From: Alternaria dauci
Taxonomy: Eukaryota > Ascomycota > Dothideomycetes > Pleosporales > Pleosporaceae
Direction: 5' to 3'
NCBI RefSeq assembly: GCF_042100115.1
Contig: NC_091272.1
Location: 1,550,001 to 1,614,000, forward strand
Length of the DNA: 64,000 nucleotides
The notes under the pieces were generated by a model. That model was not told the origin of the DNA, did no database searches, and saw only the letters and a program-made list of their open reading frames with translations. Shown here in pieces: positions 1 through 11,791 of the stretch; position 1 is the first letter of the stretch; each line of letters starts with the position of its first letter. Position numbers and translations under genes: made by a program.

Positions 1-1443
1 CTGAGAGTCTTTCTTCATGCCACTGCAATTGCCCCTCTACTGGTTTCAGACAGTCGGTTCATCGTAACTGATGACTATGACCTGAGTCGCAGTTTCTGTG
101 ATTGGGGTGGTTGCCTTACCGTCGCATGAGTGAGAGAGAGTCACAGGAGCGACACACTCGCTTGGAAGTTCGGAGCCAATTCGGACTAACTAGGCTGCAT
201 TGGGATTCTGCATCAATGTTTCCGCCCATCAGACTGCAGGTGGACATTCTCACGACATCCATTCGATCAGATTCCCGTAGCTTTCGATCCTGTGATCAAA
301 ACGCTTCCTTGAGGATGTGTGCTCAATGCCGAATACTCACTTACCTATACCGCCCAACAAGTCATCTCGTCAACGTAAAGGAAATTACGGGGAACAAGCA
401 AAAGATGGCTTAGTGCACAGCTGCGCCGCTCAGGACAAACTGGGAAACGGATCAGTTTGCATGCGAACCATGCCGCAGTCAGTATCACCCGCTGTTGAGG
501 TTTCCTTCCACAGTCTGCAAGCGCACGCGTAGTCCTCGTATGTCGGAAGCGGGCTGTCTTTGAGGGACGCTGTTGGCAGTCGCAAAGTTTCCCCAACCCG
601 GATTTCGGAACACTTGGCAGCTAGACACACGCCGCACTTGCACATCTACGAGCTTCCACTTCCGTCCGACGTCTGTCGCTGCAGACTCCCGTACGAGAAG
701 GCCATGTACTAGGCACGGCATATCGAACTATCAAAAAACCCGCTTGAAGTGGACCCATTCCACTTGACAATATGACACTTGGCTGTAGCCGAACATTGGG
801 TGCGCTTTAATAATCTAGGCTCCCGATGCGACGGGTGCACAGCCATAATTACCGAGGCGTATTCTATGCAAGAAAACAACAGAACCCGTCCGAGCAGGGC
901 ATCAAAAAAGCCAAGGAATCCGAACCAAAAAGGCGGAGAAGAGCAGCGGTTTCTTGAATAGCCAGTGAACGCGAGGCCAATTCCTAGCTGTGTTAGATGA
1001 TTACGCATTCGGAGCTCATGTCTATCCGCCCCCCGCGACTAGTGCACAATAACGATTCCGAGGAGCCAAGGAATCCAAACTAAAAAGGCGGAGAAGAGCA
1101 GCGGTTTCTTAAATAGCCAGTGAACGCGAGGCCAACTCCTAGCTGTGTTAGATGATTACGCATTCGGAGCTTATGTCTATCCGCCCCCCCCCCCCCCACG
1201 ACTAGTGCACAATGACGATTCTGAGGAGCCAAGGGGGCCGTGAACAGGTGCAAGTCCTTGTGGCAAAGTACCCAAACAAACGATGCAGAGGAAGCGCCGG
1301 AGGGACCCCGGTGCATTAGTGACAGGGTGTAGTCTGGCAAATTACCATACTTTAACAGGTCAACTCATTGCAAAGTTGCTGCTCATCAACAATACCCTTT
1401 CACCTCCAACCACCCTTTCTAACAGCAGAGAGTCGCCTCCAAA
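1..1443. other. Gene-poor stretch upstream of the P450 gene
   Basis: I see no convincing protein gene. Short ORFs on both strands overlap each other and match nothing I recognise. The notable content is the direct duplication at about 911-1230. The last 80 bases before 1444 are C/T-rich and should contain the promoter and leader of the P450 gene. Confidence 0.5.
911..1230. repeat. Two-copy tandem repeat, unit about 155-163 bp
   Basis: The unit beginning CCAAGGAATCC at 911 recurs at 1066, and a third partial start follows at about 1229. The copies are nearly identical. The differences I can count are about eight single-base changes, all transitions, plus a C-run that is 6 long in the first copy (1029-1034) and 14 long in the second (1184-1197). 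No coding function is visible. Confidence 0.85.
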
Positions 1444-3120
1444 ATGCACAGCACTATCCTCTTGGCTGCTTGGGCTGGCGTGTCATTTGTCCTCTACAGG
1501 ATCATCTCTTCGATCATCATTTCACGCCGCCATGCTGCTGCAGCGCGTCAACTCGGCTGTTTGCCTGCCCATCCAAAGAAGCAATCGCCGTTTGATCCTC
1601 TCGGGGTTCAGAACATGGCAGAAGTACTCGTGGCAGACCAACAAGCTCGTCTACCACAGTATTTTAAAGAACAAATCGATGACGTAAGTGCCAGAAAGGG
1701 CCGAGTCGTCAGCACATTCCACCAGAACATGATGGGTGCCGAGTCCTTCTTCACGGTAGAACCGAGAAACATTCAGGCTATCTTGGCTACGCAATTCAAA
1801 GACTTTGGACTAGGAGAGAGGCGAAATGGAAACTTCTTTCCACTGCTTGGTCACGGTATTGTAAGCATTGCTACAAGTTGTGCTACGAGCATATCAGATG
1901 CTGACATGCAGCAGTTCTCTACCGACGGCGAGAAATGGGCGCATTCAAGATCACTACTTCGGCCTCAGTTTGCGCGAGAACAGGTAAGCGATTTGGACCT
2001 CGAAGAAGAGCATGTGCAGAACATGATGCGAGTAATTCACACCAACTCGGACGGCTGGACAGATGTCACAGATCTCAAGCCACTCTTCTTCCGCCTGACC
2101 ATCGATAGCGCCACAGAATTTCTCTTTGGCGAAACTGTTGATTCTCAACTTGCGGGACTGCCTGAATACAAGTCCAGCAAACCCCCAATGGCTGTGAGCG
2201 AACGAGACTTTACCATCTCATTCGACAAGGCCCAGGGCACGATCGCTACAGCTAGCCGACTGCAAGAAGCTTATTGGCTCGCCTACAATAAGGAATTCAA
2301 AGAACACTGCCGACGCTGCCACGCATTCATCGACCATTTCGTCCAACGCGCGTTGTCGAAAGAAAAAAGCCCTATCCAAGAAAAGTCGCATGGCAAGCAG
2401 AGATACGTCTTCCTTGATGCACTTGCGGAGTCGACACGCGACCCCGTTGAGCTTCGAGATCAATGCATCTCAATTCTCCTAGCCGGCCGTGATACTACAG
2501 CGTCGCTACTGTCGTATGTTTTCATGGTGCTGTCACAGCACGAGGATGCCTTCAAGAACCTACGTAACATCGTCCTGGAGTCCTTTGGTACCTACTCCAA
2601 CCCACAGGAGATAACATTTGAGGGCCTCAAGTCATGCAACTATCTGCAGTGGGTTCTGAACGAGACTCTGCGTCTTTACCCAGTGGTCCCTATCGATGGT
2701 CGCCGTGCCCTCAAAGATACCACTCTGCCTGTCGGTGGCGGCCCAGACGGCACAGGACGCGTCTATGTGAAGAAGGGCACGCAAGTAGACTACAGCGTAT
2801 ACGTTATGCATCGTCGTAAAGACCTTTGGGGTGCCGACGCTGACGAATTCAAACCCGAGCGCTGGAATGGCAGGAAGAGTGGATGGGAGTATCTCCCGTT
2901 CAACGGTGGTCCAAGAATCTGCATCGGTCAGCAGTTTGCTCTGACGGAAGCTGGATACACCATTGTAAGGTTGGTGCAGAGATTCGAGACCATTGAGAGT
3001 GTTGGGAACAGTTGGGAGCCAGTGGAGAAGGGTGGCATGGGCTACGTTAGGAATTGGTTGAACTTGACGACTTCGCCGGCGGATGGTGTCAAGCTTCGCA
3101 TGAAGGAGGCTAGGGAGTAG
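1444..3120 (+). CDS. Cytochrome P450, CYP52-like (alkane/fatty-acid hydroxylase type)
   Basis: Membrane-bound haem monooxygenase, likely a terminal hydroxylase of fatty acids or alkanes at the ER. Exons 1444-1860 and 1915-3120 give 540 aa. The first ~25 residues form a membrane anchor. Helix C shows WAHSRSLLRPQF just after the intron. The I-helix oxygen motif AGRDTT lies near residue 329, the ExxR motif (ETLR) near 389, and the haem loop FNGGPRICIG near 468, with Cys about 475 as thiolate ligand. The length is normal for CYP52. The 54-nt intron is in frame and stop-free, so a naive ORF runs straight through it. Splicing gives GIFSTDGEKW, the usual form here, while retention inserts 18 residues. 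The substrate is inferred from family resemblance only; CYP539 or CYP584 are alternatives. Confidence 0.9.
   Translation: MHSTILLAAWAGVSFVLYRIISSIIISRRHAAAARQLGCLPAHPKKQSPFDPLGVQNMAEVLVADQQARLPQYFKEQIDDVSARKGRVVSTFHQNMMGAESFFTVEPRNIQAILATQFKDFGLGERRNGNFFPLLGHGIVSIATSCATSISDADMQQFSTDGEKWAHSRSLLRPQFAREQVSDLDLEEEHVQNMMRVIHTNSDGWTDVTDLKPLFFRLTIDSATEFLFGETVDSQLAGLPEYKSSKPPMAVSERDFTISFDKAQGTIATASRLQEAYWLAYNKEFKEHCRRCHAFIDHFVQRALSKEKSPIQEKSHGKQRYVFLDALAESTRDPVELRDQCISILLAGRDTTASLLSYVFMVLSQHEDAFKNLRNIVLESFGTYSNPQEITFEGLKSCNYLQWVLNETLRLYPVVPIDGRRALKDTTLPVGGGPDGTGRVYVKKGTQVDYSVYVMHRRKDLWGADADEFKPERWNGRKSGWEYLPFNGGPRICIGQQFALTEAGYTIVRLVQRFETIESVGNSWEPVEKGGMGYVRNWLNLTTSPADGVKLRMKEARE
1861..1914 (+). other. 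In-frame 54-nt intron of the P450 gene
   Basis: Donor GTAAGC, branch-like GCTGAC and acceptor GCAG. CAG occurs twice at the 3' end (1911 and 1914) as a NAGNAG tandem acceptor, so spliced products may differ by one Gln. The length is divisible by three and contains no in-frame stop. Confidence 0.75.
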
Positions 3121-3502
3121 GTGTGTTGGACATGGGAGTTGGGGCGCAATCACAGGATGCTTATTTTCCAAGCCTCTCATTCGGTGCAATACCTGGGTAC
3201 TGAGGCAATGGCAGATAGTCTACTTGTGCATCTCAATGTGTGCGGAGAAGAAAAAGAATTGCTCATTGCTTTTCTCGGAAGTATTCAATCTCTTGCTTTA
3301 ATCGGAATGAATGATATCCCATGTCCAAGACTTGGTATGCCAAATAGTGAATCATTTGCGCCGCGAAGAGCATGGCCGCTCGGGAGGCTGTGGCGCTGCG
3401 CTAGTAAGTGATGGGCAAGGCAAGGATCCGCCGGCGGGACAGGGCCAAACTTTTGATACACTCGAACAATCTTCGGAACCATTACGCACCACATCGTCCA
3501 AT
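3121..3502. other. Intergenic, P450 3' end to mtIF2 promoter
   Basis: I see no gene. It should hold the P450 3' UTR and the promoter of the downstream translation factor, which is on the same strand. Confidence 0.5.
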
Positions 3503-6500
3503 ATGAGGAGAGCGCGTGGACTCCGGGTGAGGATTGATACAAGTCGACTGACCTTTGAACATGTCTCGACTAACAGCGGCAGGTTTCGTCAACCCGCGAC
3601 ATCTGCATCTTCTGCGCCACTCGCCAGTTAGCCGTCTCGAATACGCTCGCTACATCCGCCAACGCTACCCAACGCAGAGAGCTCAACTCGTCCAGCAGAG
3701 CCCCGCAATCGGCCGAGGGCATTATATACAAAGATGCAAATGAGCGTGATGAGCCGCTGTCGCAGGCACAACTCATGCGGCGAGCATTGGCAGCCAGCGC
3801 TCCATATGCCCCTCCGCCGCAACAACAGGGAGGATTTATGTCGCCGGCAGAGAGGATGAGAGCAGCACTGGCATCACAAACACCTTCACAGTCCCAATCG
3901 CAATCGCAATCGTCACGGCAAGCCCAGCCAGAGAGGCGCACAATGAACAGAGGTGGCGTCTTCGACGGGCCGGTACGGAATCAGAGCAGAGACCGCTTCG
4001 GACCTGGGATCCGGAGAAACACGGTGAACGACCGGGGCCATGAGTATAGACCTCCAGCGCAGAGTCGCTATACTGTTAACATGGATTCAAGACCGCCCGT
4101 CAACACTCCAGCATTTGGCTCAGCCCACCTGAGACGACGAAATGAACCACAGACTGGACGCACACCCTTCGAATTAGACGACCAAAGGTCACCCCACGCT
4201 TCGAGACCTCCGCCGCAAAGGAAGATGATGGACCAAGATGAGATATCCAGGCTGTTGGGTGATGGGTCTACAAATCGAAAGCCATATCAACCACTTGCAA
4301 GGGACATGAATGCCCAAAGAACGTGTTTCCACTGTGGTTCCAAGGAGCACATGAGTAACACCTGTCCAACGAAACCCACACTCCGCGAGCGGCCGCCACA
4401 AGAACGATCGCAACAGAGGACGACAACATACACACCACCTCAGCGTTACCAGGAATCGATATCGGATGCGGCAGAGGCGTGGGTGCAAAAGTCCAAAGGC
4501 AACCTGGAAATCGAACCGTCGGCACAGGTGCAGATGGAAGAAGACAACAGGCGTCGCAATGACATGGAGAGCGAGAGAAGGCGAAGTCGCTTTGCTTTTG
4601 ACGAGGCAGTAGAGGTCAAGAATCGATATGAGGAGCCCCAGCGGCGACAAGGCGGCAACAGGGGCAGGGGCCGGCGCATACAACGGGATGAAGAGGAGGA
4701 GGAAGATCGGCCACGGGTCAGCAAGCAAGAACGTAAGCGATTACGAGCTGAGGCGAAGAAGGCAGCACAATCTGCGAAGAACGAGCCCACGCCGATATCG
4801 CTCCCCGAGTACATCAGTGTAGCCAACCTGGCGGGCGCTCTGAGGCTGAGGGTGGAAGACTTTGTGCAGAAGCTGAACGAGCTTGGGTTCGAGGATGTTC
4901 AAAATGACCACATCTTGAACGCGGAGCATGCTGGTCTTATCGCGCAAGAGTACAACTTTGAGCCAGTTTTCAAGTCAGAGCAAGACGATGGCGACCTCCA
5001 TCCTGCACCGCCTCTAGAGCCCGAAGCTTACGCTGAGCTTCCTGCGCGGCCGCCTGTTGTCACAATCATGGGCCATGTTGATCACGGCAAGACGACTATT
5101 CTCGACTACATGCGTTCGACCAGTGTGGCGGCTACGGAATTTGGCGGCATCACACAGCACATTGGCGCGTTCAGTGTACCTCTGGCAAACGGAAAGAAGA
5201 TTACATTCCTCGACACGCCCGGTCACTCTGCGTTTGAAACGATGCGCGCCCGTGGAGCCAACGTGACAGACATAGTGGTGCTGGTCGTTGCTGCGGATGA
5301 TTCTGTCATGCCCCAGACAGTCGAAGCCATTAAGCACGCACAAGCCGCGAATGTGCCTATGATTGTTGCCATCAACAAGATTGACAAGGCGCAAGCCGAC
5401 CCTGATGCTGTCAAGCTTGATCTCGGTCGTCACGGTATTGAGATTGAGGACTTTGGGGGTGACATCCAAGCCGTCTGTGTTAGCGGAAAGACTGGACAGG
5501 GTATTCCGGACCTGGAAGAAGCCATCTCAACGTTGTCAGAGATGCTGGACCACCGCGCCGATCCCACAGCCGCGGTCGAGGGATGGGTTCTCGAGGGTAC
5601 CACTAAGAAATCTGGACGTGTGGCCACCGTCCTCGTTCGCAGCGGTACTCTCCGCCAGGGTACAGCACTTGTTGCAGGAACTACCTGGACGCGCGTACGC
5701 ACTTTGCGCAACGAGGCTGGTGCCGTGGTCAAGGAAGTGGGACCTGGCATGGCTGTCGAAATCGACGGCTGGCGCGATCAACCCATCGCTGGCGACGAGG
5801 TGCTTCAGGCAGAGGATGAGCAACACGCTACCTCGGTGACTGAGCTCCGCAGCGAGAAGGCCGATCGAGCGCAGATGGCGCGTGACATGGAAGCCATCAA
5901 TGAAGCTCGCCGCGCGGAGGCCGAACGTCGCGAGGCTGAAGAAGCCGCTGCCGAAGCTATCAAGAACGGTGAGGAAGCCGTAGTCGCTGACAAGAAAGAG
6001 ACTGGGCCCGAAGTTGTTTCCTTCATCATCAAGGGTGATGTGTCTGGCTCTGTGGAAGCAGTCATGGACTCCGTCTCTGCACTCGGCAATGCAGAAGTGT
6101 CGACGCGTATCCTCCGCCACGGTGTTGGCGCGCCCTCTGAATTCGACATTTCGCACGCCTCCGACGCAAAGGGTCACATTATCAACTTCAACACCACGAT
6201 CCCTAACCATGTAGCCAAGCTAGCGGAGGAGAAGGGTGTTCGGATCCTGGACAGCAACATTATTTACCGCGTCGTTGAAAACGTCAAAGATTTGCTGTCA
6301 GAGAAGCTCCCGCTAAAAGTCACCCAAAAGGTTACGGGTGAAGTGGAAGTCGCAGCAGTCTTTGAGATTAGTCTGGGCGGCAAGAAGAAGATGAAGGTTG
6401 CGGGAAGCAAGGTCCGCAATGGTGTTGTTGATAGGGGTACCAAGGCCAGGGTACTCCGTGGCGAGAACGTTGTTTACGATGGTAAGTCTTTACAGCTTGT

Positions 6501-6690
6501 AGTTTGGGGATGAAAAATATGCTAACGGATCCGTCTAGGTGTGATTGAGTCGCTCAAGAACCAGAAGAAGGATGTGGAGCAGATGCGCAAGGATACCGAG
6601 TGTGGTATCGGATTTGAAGGCTGGGAAGACTTCAAGGTTGGTGATCGCATCCAGTGTTACGAGGAGAAGTTTGAGAAGAGGAACTTGTAA
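3503..6690 (+). CDS. ifm1: Mitochondrial translation initiation factor IF-2
   Basis: GTPase that brings initiator tRNA to the mitochondrial small ribosomal subunit. I model three exons, 3503-3526, 3583-6481 and 6539-6690, for 1024 aa. The first exon codes only MRRARGLR. The join continues into the frame that leads to the long ORF without a stop, so the ATG at 3775 is internal. The N-terminus is basic and presequence-like. A CCHC zinc knuckle ([14 protein letters not shown]) lies near residue 256, followed by a charged linker and the IF2 N-terminal domain ([15 protein letters not shown]). The G domain has GHVDHGKT (~505), [14 protein letters not shown] (~552), NKID (~606) and SGKTG. Domains II-IV follow, with a long Ala/Glu insertion near codons at 5870-5990. 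The last exon ends FEKRNL. A zinc knuckle is not a usual part of bacterial IF2. Confidence 0.93.
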
Positions 6691-6955
6691 GATAGTGCAG
6701 CTCCGTGTGTACACTAGCGTAGACTATTTGAGGGTCGATGGGTCCCATCCATCGTGTATCTATGTATATGAATGAATGTATATATCGATACGCCGATTGT
6801 TACGACATTAGGTGGTATTGAGCACGCGCTCGCTATGTATCTAAGATGGTCGCTGTGTCGCTAAATCATTTGCATTCCAGGATGGGCCAATGCCTAATTC
6901 CAGACGTGCTTCATGTGCAATGAACATCCCCTACGTTTTTCCCCTGCGCATAGTA

Positions 6956-7922
6956 TCAGATGTGCTTCCGCAACTTGGCACCGGTCCATAGCACCGGCGC
7001 AAAGTGTGTCGCCATGTTGAAGCCAAAAAGCGACGCAAACCAGAGTATCGCCATGACAGCCACGGGAACGAGAAGGAGCTCGGTGTGGTGTAGGAAGGGC
7101 AATTCCTTGTAGCCCAAGAACGTTATGATGAAGTAGTAGTTTAGCGCGAGGAGGTAGAGCGTGTTCGAGAGTAGGAGTGAGAACCTGGAATTGTCAGAGC
7201 GTGTTCTAGCTGATGGTATGTCAAGTCTTACCAGTGGTGGGTGCCTATTAATGGCATGCACAGGAACTGCACAACGTAGAGAAACACCCAGACTGGCACA
7301 AATGCTCTAATGGCGACGTCCCAGCAGTAGCCAAACTCCAGCTCTTCCTTGCCCGAGTCTTCGCCCAAGTTGTACAGTCCTCTCCGTCGCCCAGGCAGCA
7401 ATGTGTTGTCGGGACCCAGTAGCCGGCCGACTAGGAAGAAGAACATTGTCGCAATCAACAGCGATAGCACCAAGAAGTGTCCGAATATGAAGACCATGGT
7501 TATGTGAAGGGTCTGTGTAAAGCCATCGGCGTATGCGAAGCCCCACGCAAGTGATGTGAGGGTGAGGAAGAAGGAGAGCAGGTATGTGAAGGACGGGTCG
7601 GGGCGGTGGTATGTCTTGGTGGTTTGTTTCTGCACATGGTTAGTTGAGCGCGCAACACACAGCAGAGGCTGGGAATGCATGCATGATAGTAGATTTGCCG
7701 AAACACCTTCTTGGGTGCTATGATCAGGCTCATAATCTCCCAAATGGCCATCTCAAAGTCCATCTGGGGGAACTTGAACATGCGCTTGAAGAAGCGCGGC
7801 ATCTTGACCTCGCTCCGCCGTGACGATGGGGTGGATCCAAAGTTTGAGGGGCCGCCTGTTGGCCTTGGGAGCGAGATGTGTGGGTTCATGCTGGATGGGC
7901 TCCAGAGAGTAGGCAGGCGCAA
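6956..7922 (-). CDS. UNC-50 / GMH1 family Golgi membrane protein
   Basis: Multi-pass protein of the Golgi, linked in other eukaryotes to Arf-GEF recruitment and receptor trafficking. Exons (minus strand) are 7922-7683, 7629-7233 and 7185-6956, giving 288 aa. The signature region DFEMAIWEIMSLIIAPKKVF, then TKTYHRPDPSFTYLLSFF, is diagnostic of the family. At least five hydrophobic segments follow. The intron between the first two exons (7630-7682, 53 nt) begins GC, not GT, in the gene's direction. It is needed to join YYH to KQTTKTYH in frame and has a good CTAAC branch site and CAG acceptor. The second intron (7186-7232) is GT-AG. The gene is convergent with mtIF2 and divergent from RNA14. The start could also be an internal Met 11 codons later. 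Confidence 0.9.
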
Positions 7923-8480
7923 TGCTGTGCTGGGAATCGGGGAATTCGAGTACGCGTCTGGGATGTGTGTGTGTGTGTCACCGCGAGTCCCAAACTTCCA
8001 TCGTGGGGAGGGGCGCGTGAATCGTCCGGAGGTGCAGTGAATGTTTGGCTATGTGTTCGGTACCTGGCTATGACATCGCCGTTGAGCGCCAGTGCCAAGG
8101 ACGAGGCTGACAGGCGGCCGCCGAGAGTAAGCCCGCAGCGCCGACTCGCAACCTTTATCATCTCTAGACAACGCGCCCGCCCAACCCAACCACGGTGAAC
8201 GGCGCATCATCCCAACGACCCGCGCGCATCTTGGAAGCCATCTGCGCGCCTTTTGCACCTGCCGAGAGCACCCGTCAAGGCCTCCCCCACGCCTTCCGCT
8301 TCCTCTCTCGCGCGCGCCTTTCGACGCTCCTTCTAGACACTAACCACGCGACAAAGAGACGCATTATTTACGACACAACCACGCCTGCGCACATTGTAAT
8401 ACACCGCCCGCTGTTGCTTCCCGACCGCTTCCGACAGCTCTCACCACAGCTCTCACCTACCCGCCCACGCACGCACAGCC
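7923..8480. promoter_or_regulatory. Shared promoter between UNC-50 and RNA14 genes
   Basis: The two genes are transcribed away from each other over 558 bp. The stretch carries a (TG)n run at about 7964-7978 and a pyrimidine-rich part near the RNA14 start. No TATA box stands out. Confidence 0.5.
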
Positions 8481-11400
8481 ATGGCGGACGACGCTGAGCT
8501 CGCCTTCCTCGAAGCGCAAAAGGACGAATACGACCCTTCGGCCGGCTACACCATGAACGACGCCCCCTCCGGACAGGACGAGTACGACCCGGCCGCCACA
8601 TACTCGCCGCACTCGTACCAGTCGGCATCGATGCCGCCCGAGTCTGGCGCAAACTCACCACGGCCCGCCGGTACCGAGGGCGAGAATGGGCTGCAGCCCC
8701 AGCCCACTCAGACGTCTGCAGAAGACTCCGCAGCGCCGCAGTCCAAGCGACCGCGAACTGTGGGTGGTTTTGTCGACGAGAGCGAGGACGAGGAAGAGGA
8801 GCCCGCTGTGCAGCCAGAAGAGGCCAATGCTACACTGAATGCTGCTGGAGCTTCAGAGACTCCCCAGCCATCTTTTACAAACTCTCCAAAAAATACCATT
8901 CCCAACCCAGATGTACAGTTACATAGTGCACAAGATCAGGCTCCCGCTTCCATCTCTGCTTCTGTCGCTGTCAATGAGCCTGCTCCCTCTATTGCTTCTC
9001 TTCCTAACGGCAGTACGCCTGTTGCAGACGCTACTAAGCCAGGTGCTCCAGACGTCATGACTGTTGCTTCAGCACGCCCCTCAGTGGCTCCGCCTACTCC
9101 AGCTCCTGTGTCTGCTTCTCTGCCAAAGGCTCGTCTACCTCAGGACCGAGTGGGTATTCTTGAAGATCGCATTGCTGAAGATCCGCGTGGTGACATCGAA
9201 GCGTGGTTGAGTCTAATCGACGAGCACCGTAGGCGACACAAGCACGACGATGCACGCGCCGTCTTTGAGCGCTTCCTCAAGGTTTTTCCTTCAGCAGTAA
9301 GCAGGTCCATTGTCATCTCATGTGACGTGCTAACTTGTCTAGGGCGAGCAATGGCTCGAGTACATTGCCTTTGAGACTGAGCTTGACGAACTGCCAAGGG
9401 TTGAGCAGCTCTTTGGCCGCTCCATTCCCTCAGCCCAATATCTCGGCATCTACTCTGCTTACATCGACTTCATCCGCCGGCGCTTCAACCTCACCACTGA
9501 CCAAAATGGCCAGAATCGTCAGACCGTCACACAAGCTTACGAGTTCGTGCTCACCTCTGTCGGTTTCGATGTTCATGCTGGCAAGCTCTGGCTTGACTAC
9601 ATCGAGATGCTGAAGACTGGTCCAGGTGTCCTTGGTGGCAGCAGCTGGCAGGACATGCAGAAGATGGATACTCTGCGGAAGGTGTACCAGCGCGCCGTCT
9701 CAGTACCACACAACGCCACCCTGGAGATTTGGCGAGAATACGACAAGTTTGAAATGAGCGTGAACAAGGTTTCGGTGAGTCATGCCACGCTCTGCCTGAT
9801 GCGTCGACGATACTAACACGAGTGGCAGGGTCGCAAACAACTTCAAGAGACGTCGCCTTCCTACATGACTGCACGCAGCGCGATCAACGTCCTAGACAAC
9901 AACATCACGAGGGGCGTCAACCGAACCACCTTGCCTAAGCTTCCACCCGCTGCCGGTTTCGACGGTTACGAAGAGTACATGAATCAAGTAAAGCTATGGA
10001 AGAACTGGATCCAGTGGGAGAAGAGTGACCCTGTTGAATGCATGACTGACAACCGGGAGCTGTACAACAAGCGTGTTCTTCATCTGTACAAGAATGCCCT
10101 CATGGCCCTCCGCTTCTGGCCGGAACTCTGGTACGAAGCAGCCGAGTGGTGCTACGAGAACAACCTCCAGGCTGAAGGCGACAAGTTCCTCAACGACGGC
10201 ATTGATGCAAACCCCGAGAGCTGTCTCCTAGCCTTCAAGAAGGCCAATCAGGTCGAGCAAAGCACCGACTTCGAAGACGGTCAGGCAGGCATCGTAGCCA
10301 AGGGCAAAGCTGTACGGGAGCCATACCAAAGGCTTTTGGACACCATCTACGATCTGACAGCGCAAGTCAAGAAACGAGAGGAGCATTCCATCTCGCGCGC
10401 GAAAGAGCAGTTCGAGGCACAGAAGGCTGCCGACGAAGCCGCTCGCGCAATCGCACAACAAAACGAAGACGCTGACGACGAGGACGAGGTCGTGCAGCAG
10501 CGACGCTTGAAAGAAAAGGAGGACGCCTTTAACCTCCAACTCCAGGCCATGTCCGCCGGGTACAATGCGCAGACACAAAACCTTAAGAAGACGCTCACGT
10601 ACGCATGGATAGCTTTGATGCGGGCTATACGCCGTGTCCAGGGCAAGGGAGATCCTAGAGGCGAGATTGGTGGCTTCCGTGGTATCTTCACAGAGGCTCG
10701 CAAGAAGGGCAAGCTGCTCAGTGAAGCCTATGTTGCCAGTGCGCTCATCGAGCACCATTGTTATCAGGAACCGGCTGCACAGAAGATCTTTGAGCGAGGC
10801 ATGAAGCTATTCCCAGAGGACGAGCAATTCGCATTGGAGTACATCAAGCATCTCATCAAGCTTAATGACTCGACTAGTAAGTCTATGAATTCGTGCTGTA
10901 GAACCAAAACTAACATACGCAGATGCTCGTGCTGTCTTTGAGACAGTTGTTGGCAAGCTCACGGCTAAGCCCGAGACCGTCCATAGGGCCAAGTCGCTTT
11001 TCGTCTTCTTCCACGACTACGAAGCCCAGTTCGGCGAGCTGGCTCAGATTACAAAACTCGAACAGCGCATGGCGACTCTCTTTCCCGAGGATCCTCACCT
11101 GCACCGCTTCTCGCAGCGCTTCGCAGGCCCGACCTTCGACCCTATTTCCGTTCGTCACATAATCTCGCCTCGCACGCAAATGAAGCCAGTCATGCCATCG
11201 GTCATGCCCTCTATTGAGGAACAGCAGCAGCAACAACAACCGCAACAGCCGATGCCTGCGATACCACCACAGATCGTAGCCGAGCAGCAGCGCCTTCAAT
11301 CTCCCGGCATTGCAAACTCCCCACATCTTGGAAACCTTGCCCCTGTGACCAACTCACCGAAGCGCCCTCTAGACGATTCAGACGAGATGGCACAGCCCCG

Positions 11401-11791
11401 CAAGCTTGCTCGCGGCGAGTCACCTCTCAAGGGCGCAGCAGGTCGCCGTCTCGATGCTGCACGTCGCAACCTAGCCACGACCGGTGCCACACCCGTCGGT
11501 CAGGCTCCAGGCCCGCCACCTCTGCCTCGTGGAGTCAACTTCCTCCTCGGGATCATTCCTCCTGCGCACACATACAAGGAGACGCGCTTCAAGGCTGATG
11601 GCTTGGTGGCCCTGTTGCGTGACGTCGCTGCTATCCCAGTTCCTCCAGGCCAGGGACCGCCACAGCCGCAGCGCTGGGGCACTACACCGACAACGGCACA
11701 ACAGCTACAGAGCATACAGGAGAAGTACGGCAATGGCGGACACATGCCGATGCACCCGGCGATGGCTGGCGCAAACGGTTGGGGCCAATAG
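8481..11791 (+). CDS. rna14: mRNA 3'-end processing protein RNA14 (CstF-77 homologue)
   Basis: HAT-repeat scaffold of cleavage factor IA for pre-mRNA cleavage and polyadenylation in the nucleus. Exons 8481-9296, 9343-9774, 9829-10876 and 10923-11791 give 1054 aa. The acidic N-terminus repeats an EYDP motif twice (about residues 14-36) and runs as a low-complexity region to about 210. HAT repeats start at DRVGILEDRIAEDP. A coiled-coil segment with an acidic DADDEDE stretch sits in the middle. The C-terminus has a Gln-rich run (11221-11290) and a conserved tail (VNFLLGIIPPAHTY) that matches the monkeytail that binds Rna15. All introns are 46-54 nt with CTAAC or TACTAAC branch sites. Translation matches across every splice. 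Confidence 0.94.

Noticed and set aside
3775..3777. ATG at 3775 as the start of mtIF2
   Set aside because: The same frame continues upstream through [15 protein letters not shown], and a good intron links it to an earlier ATG.
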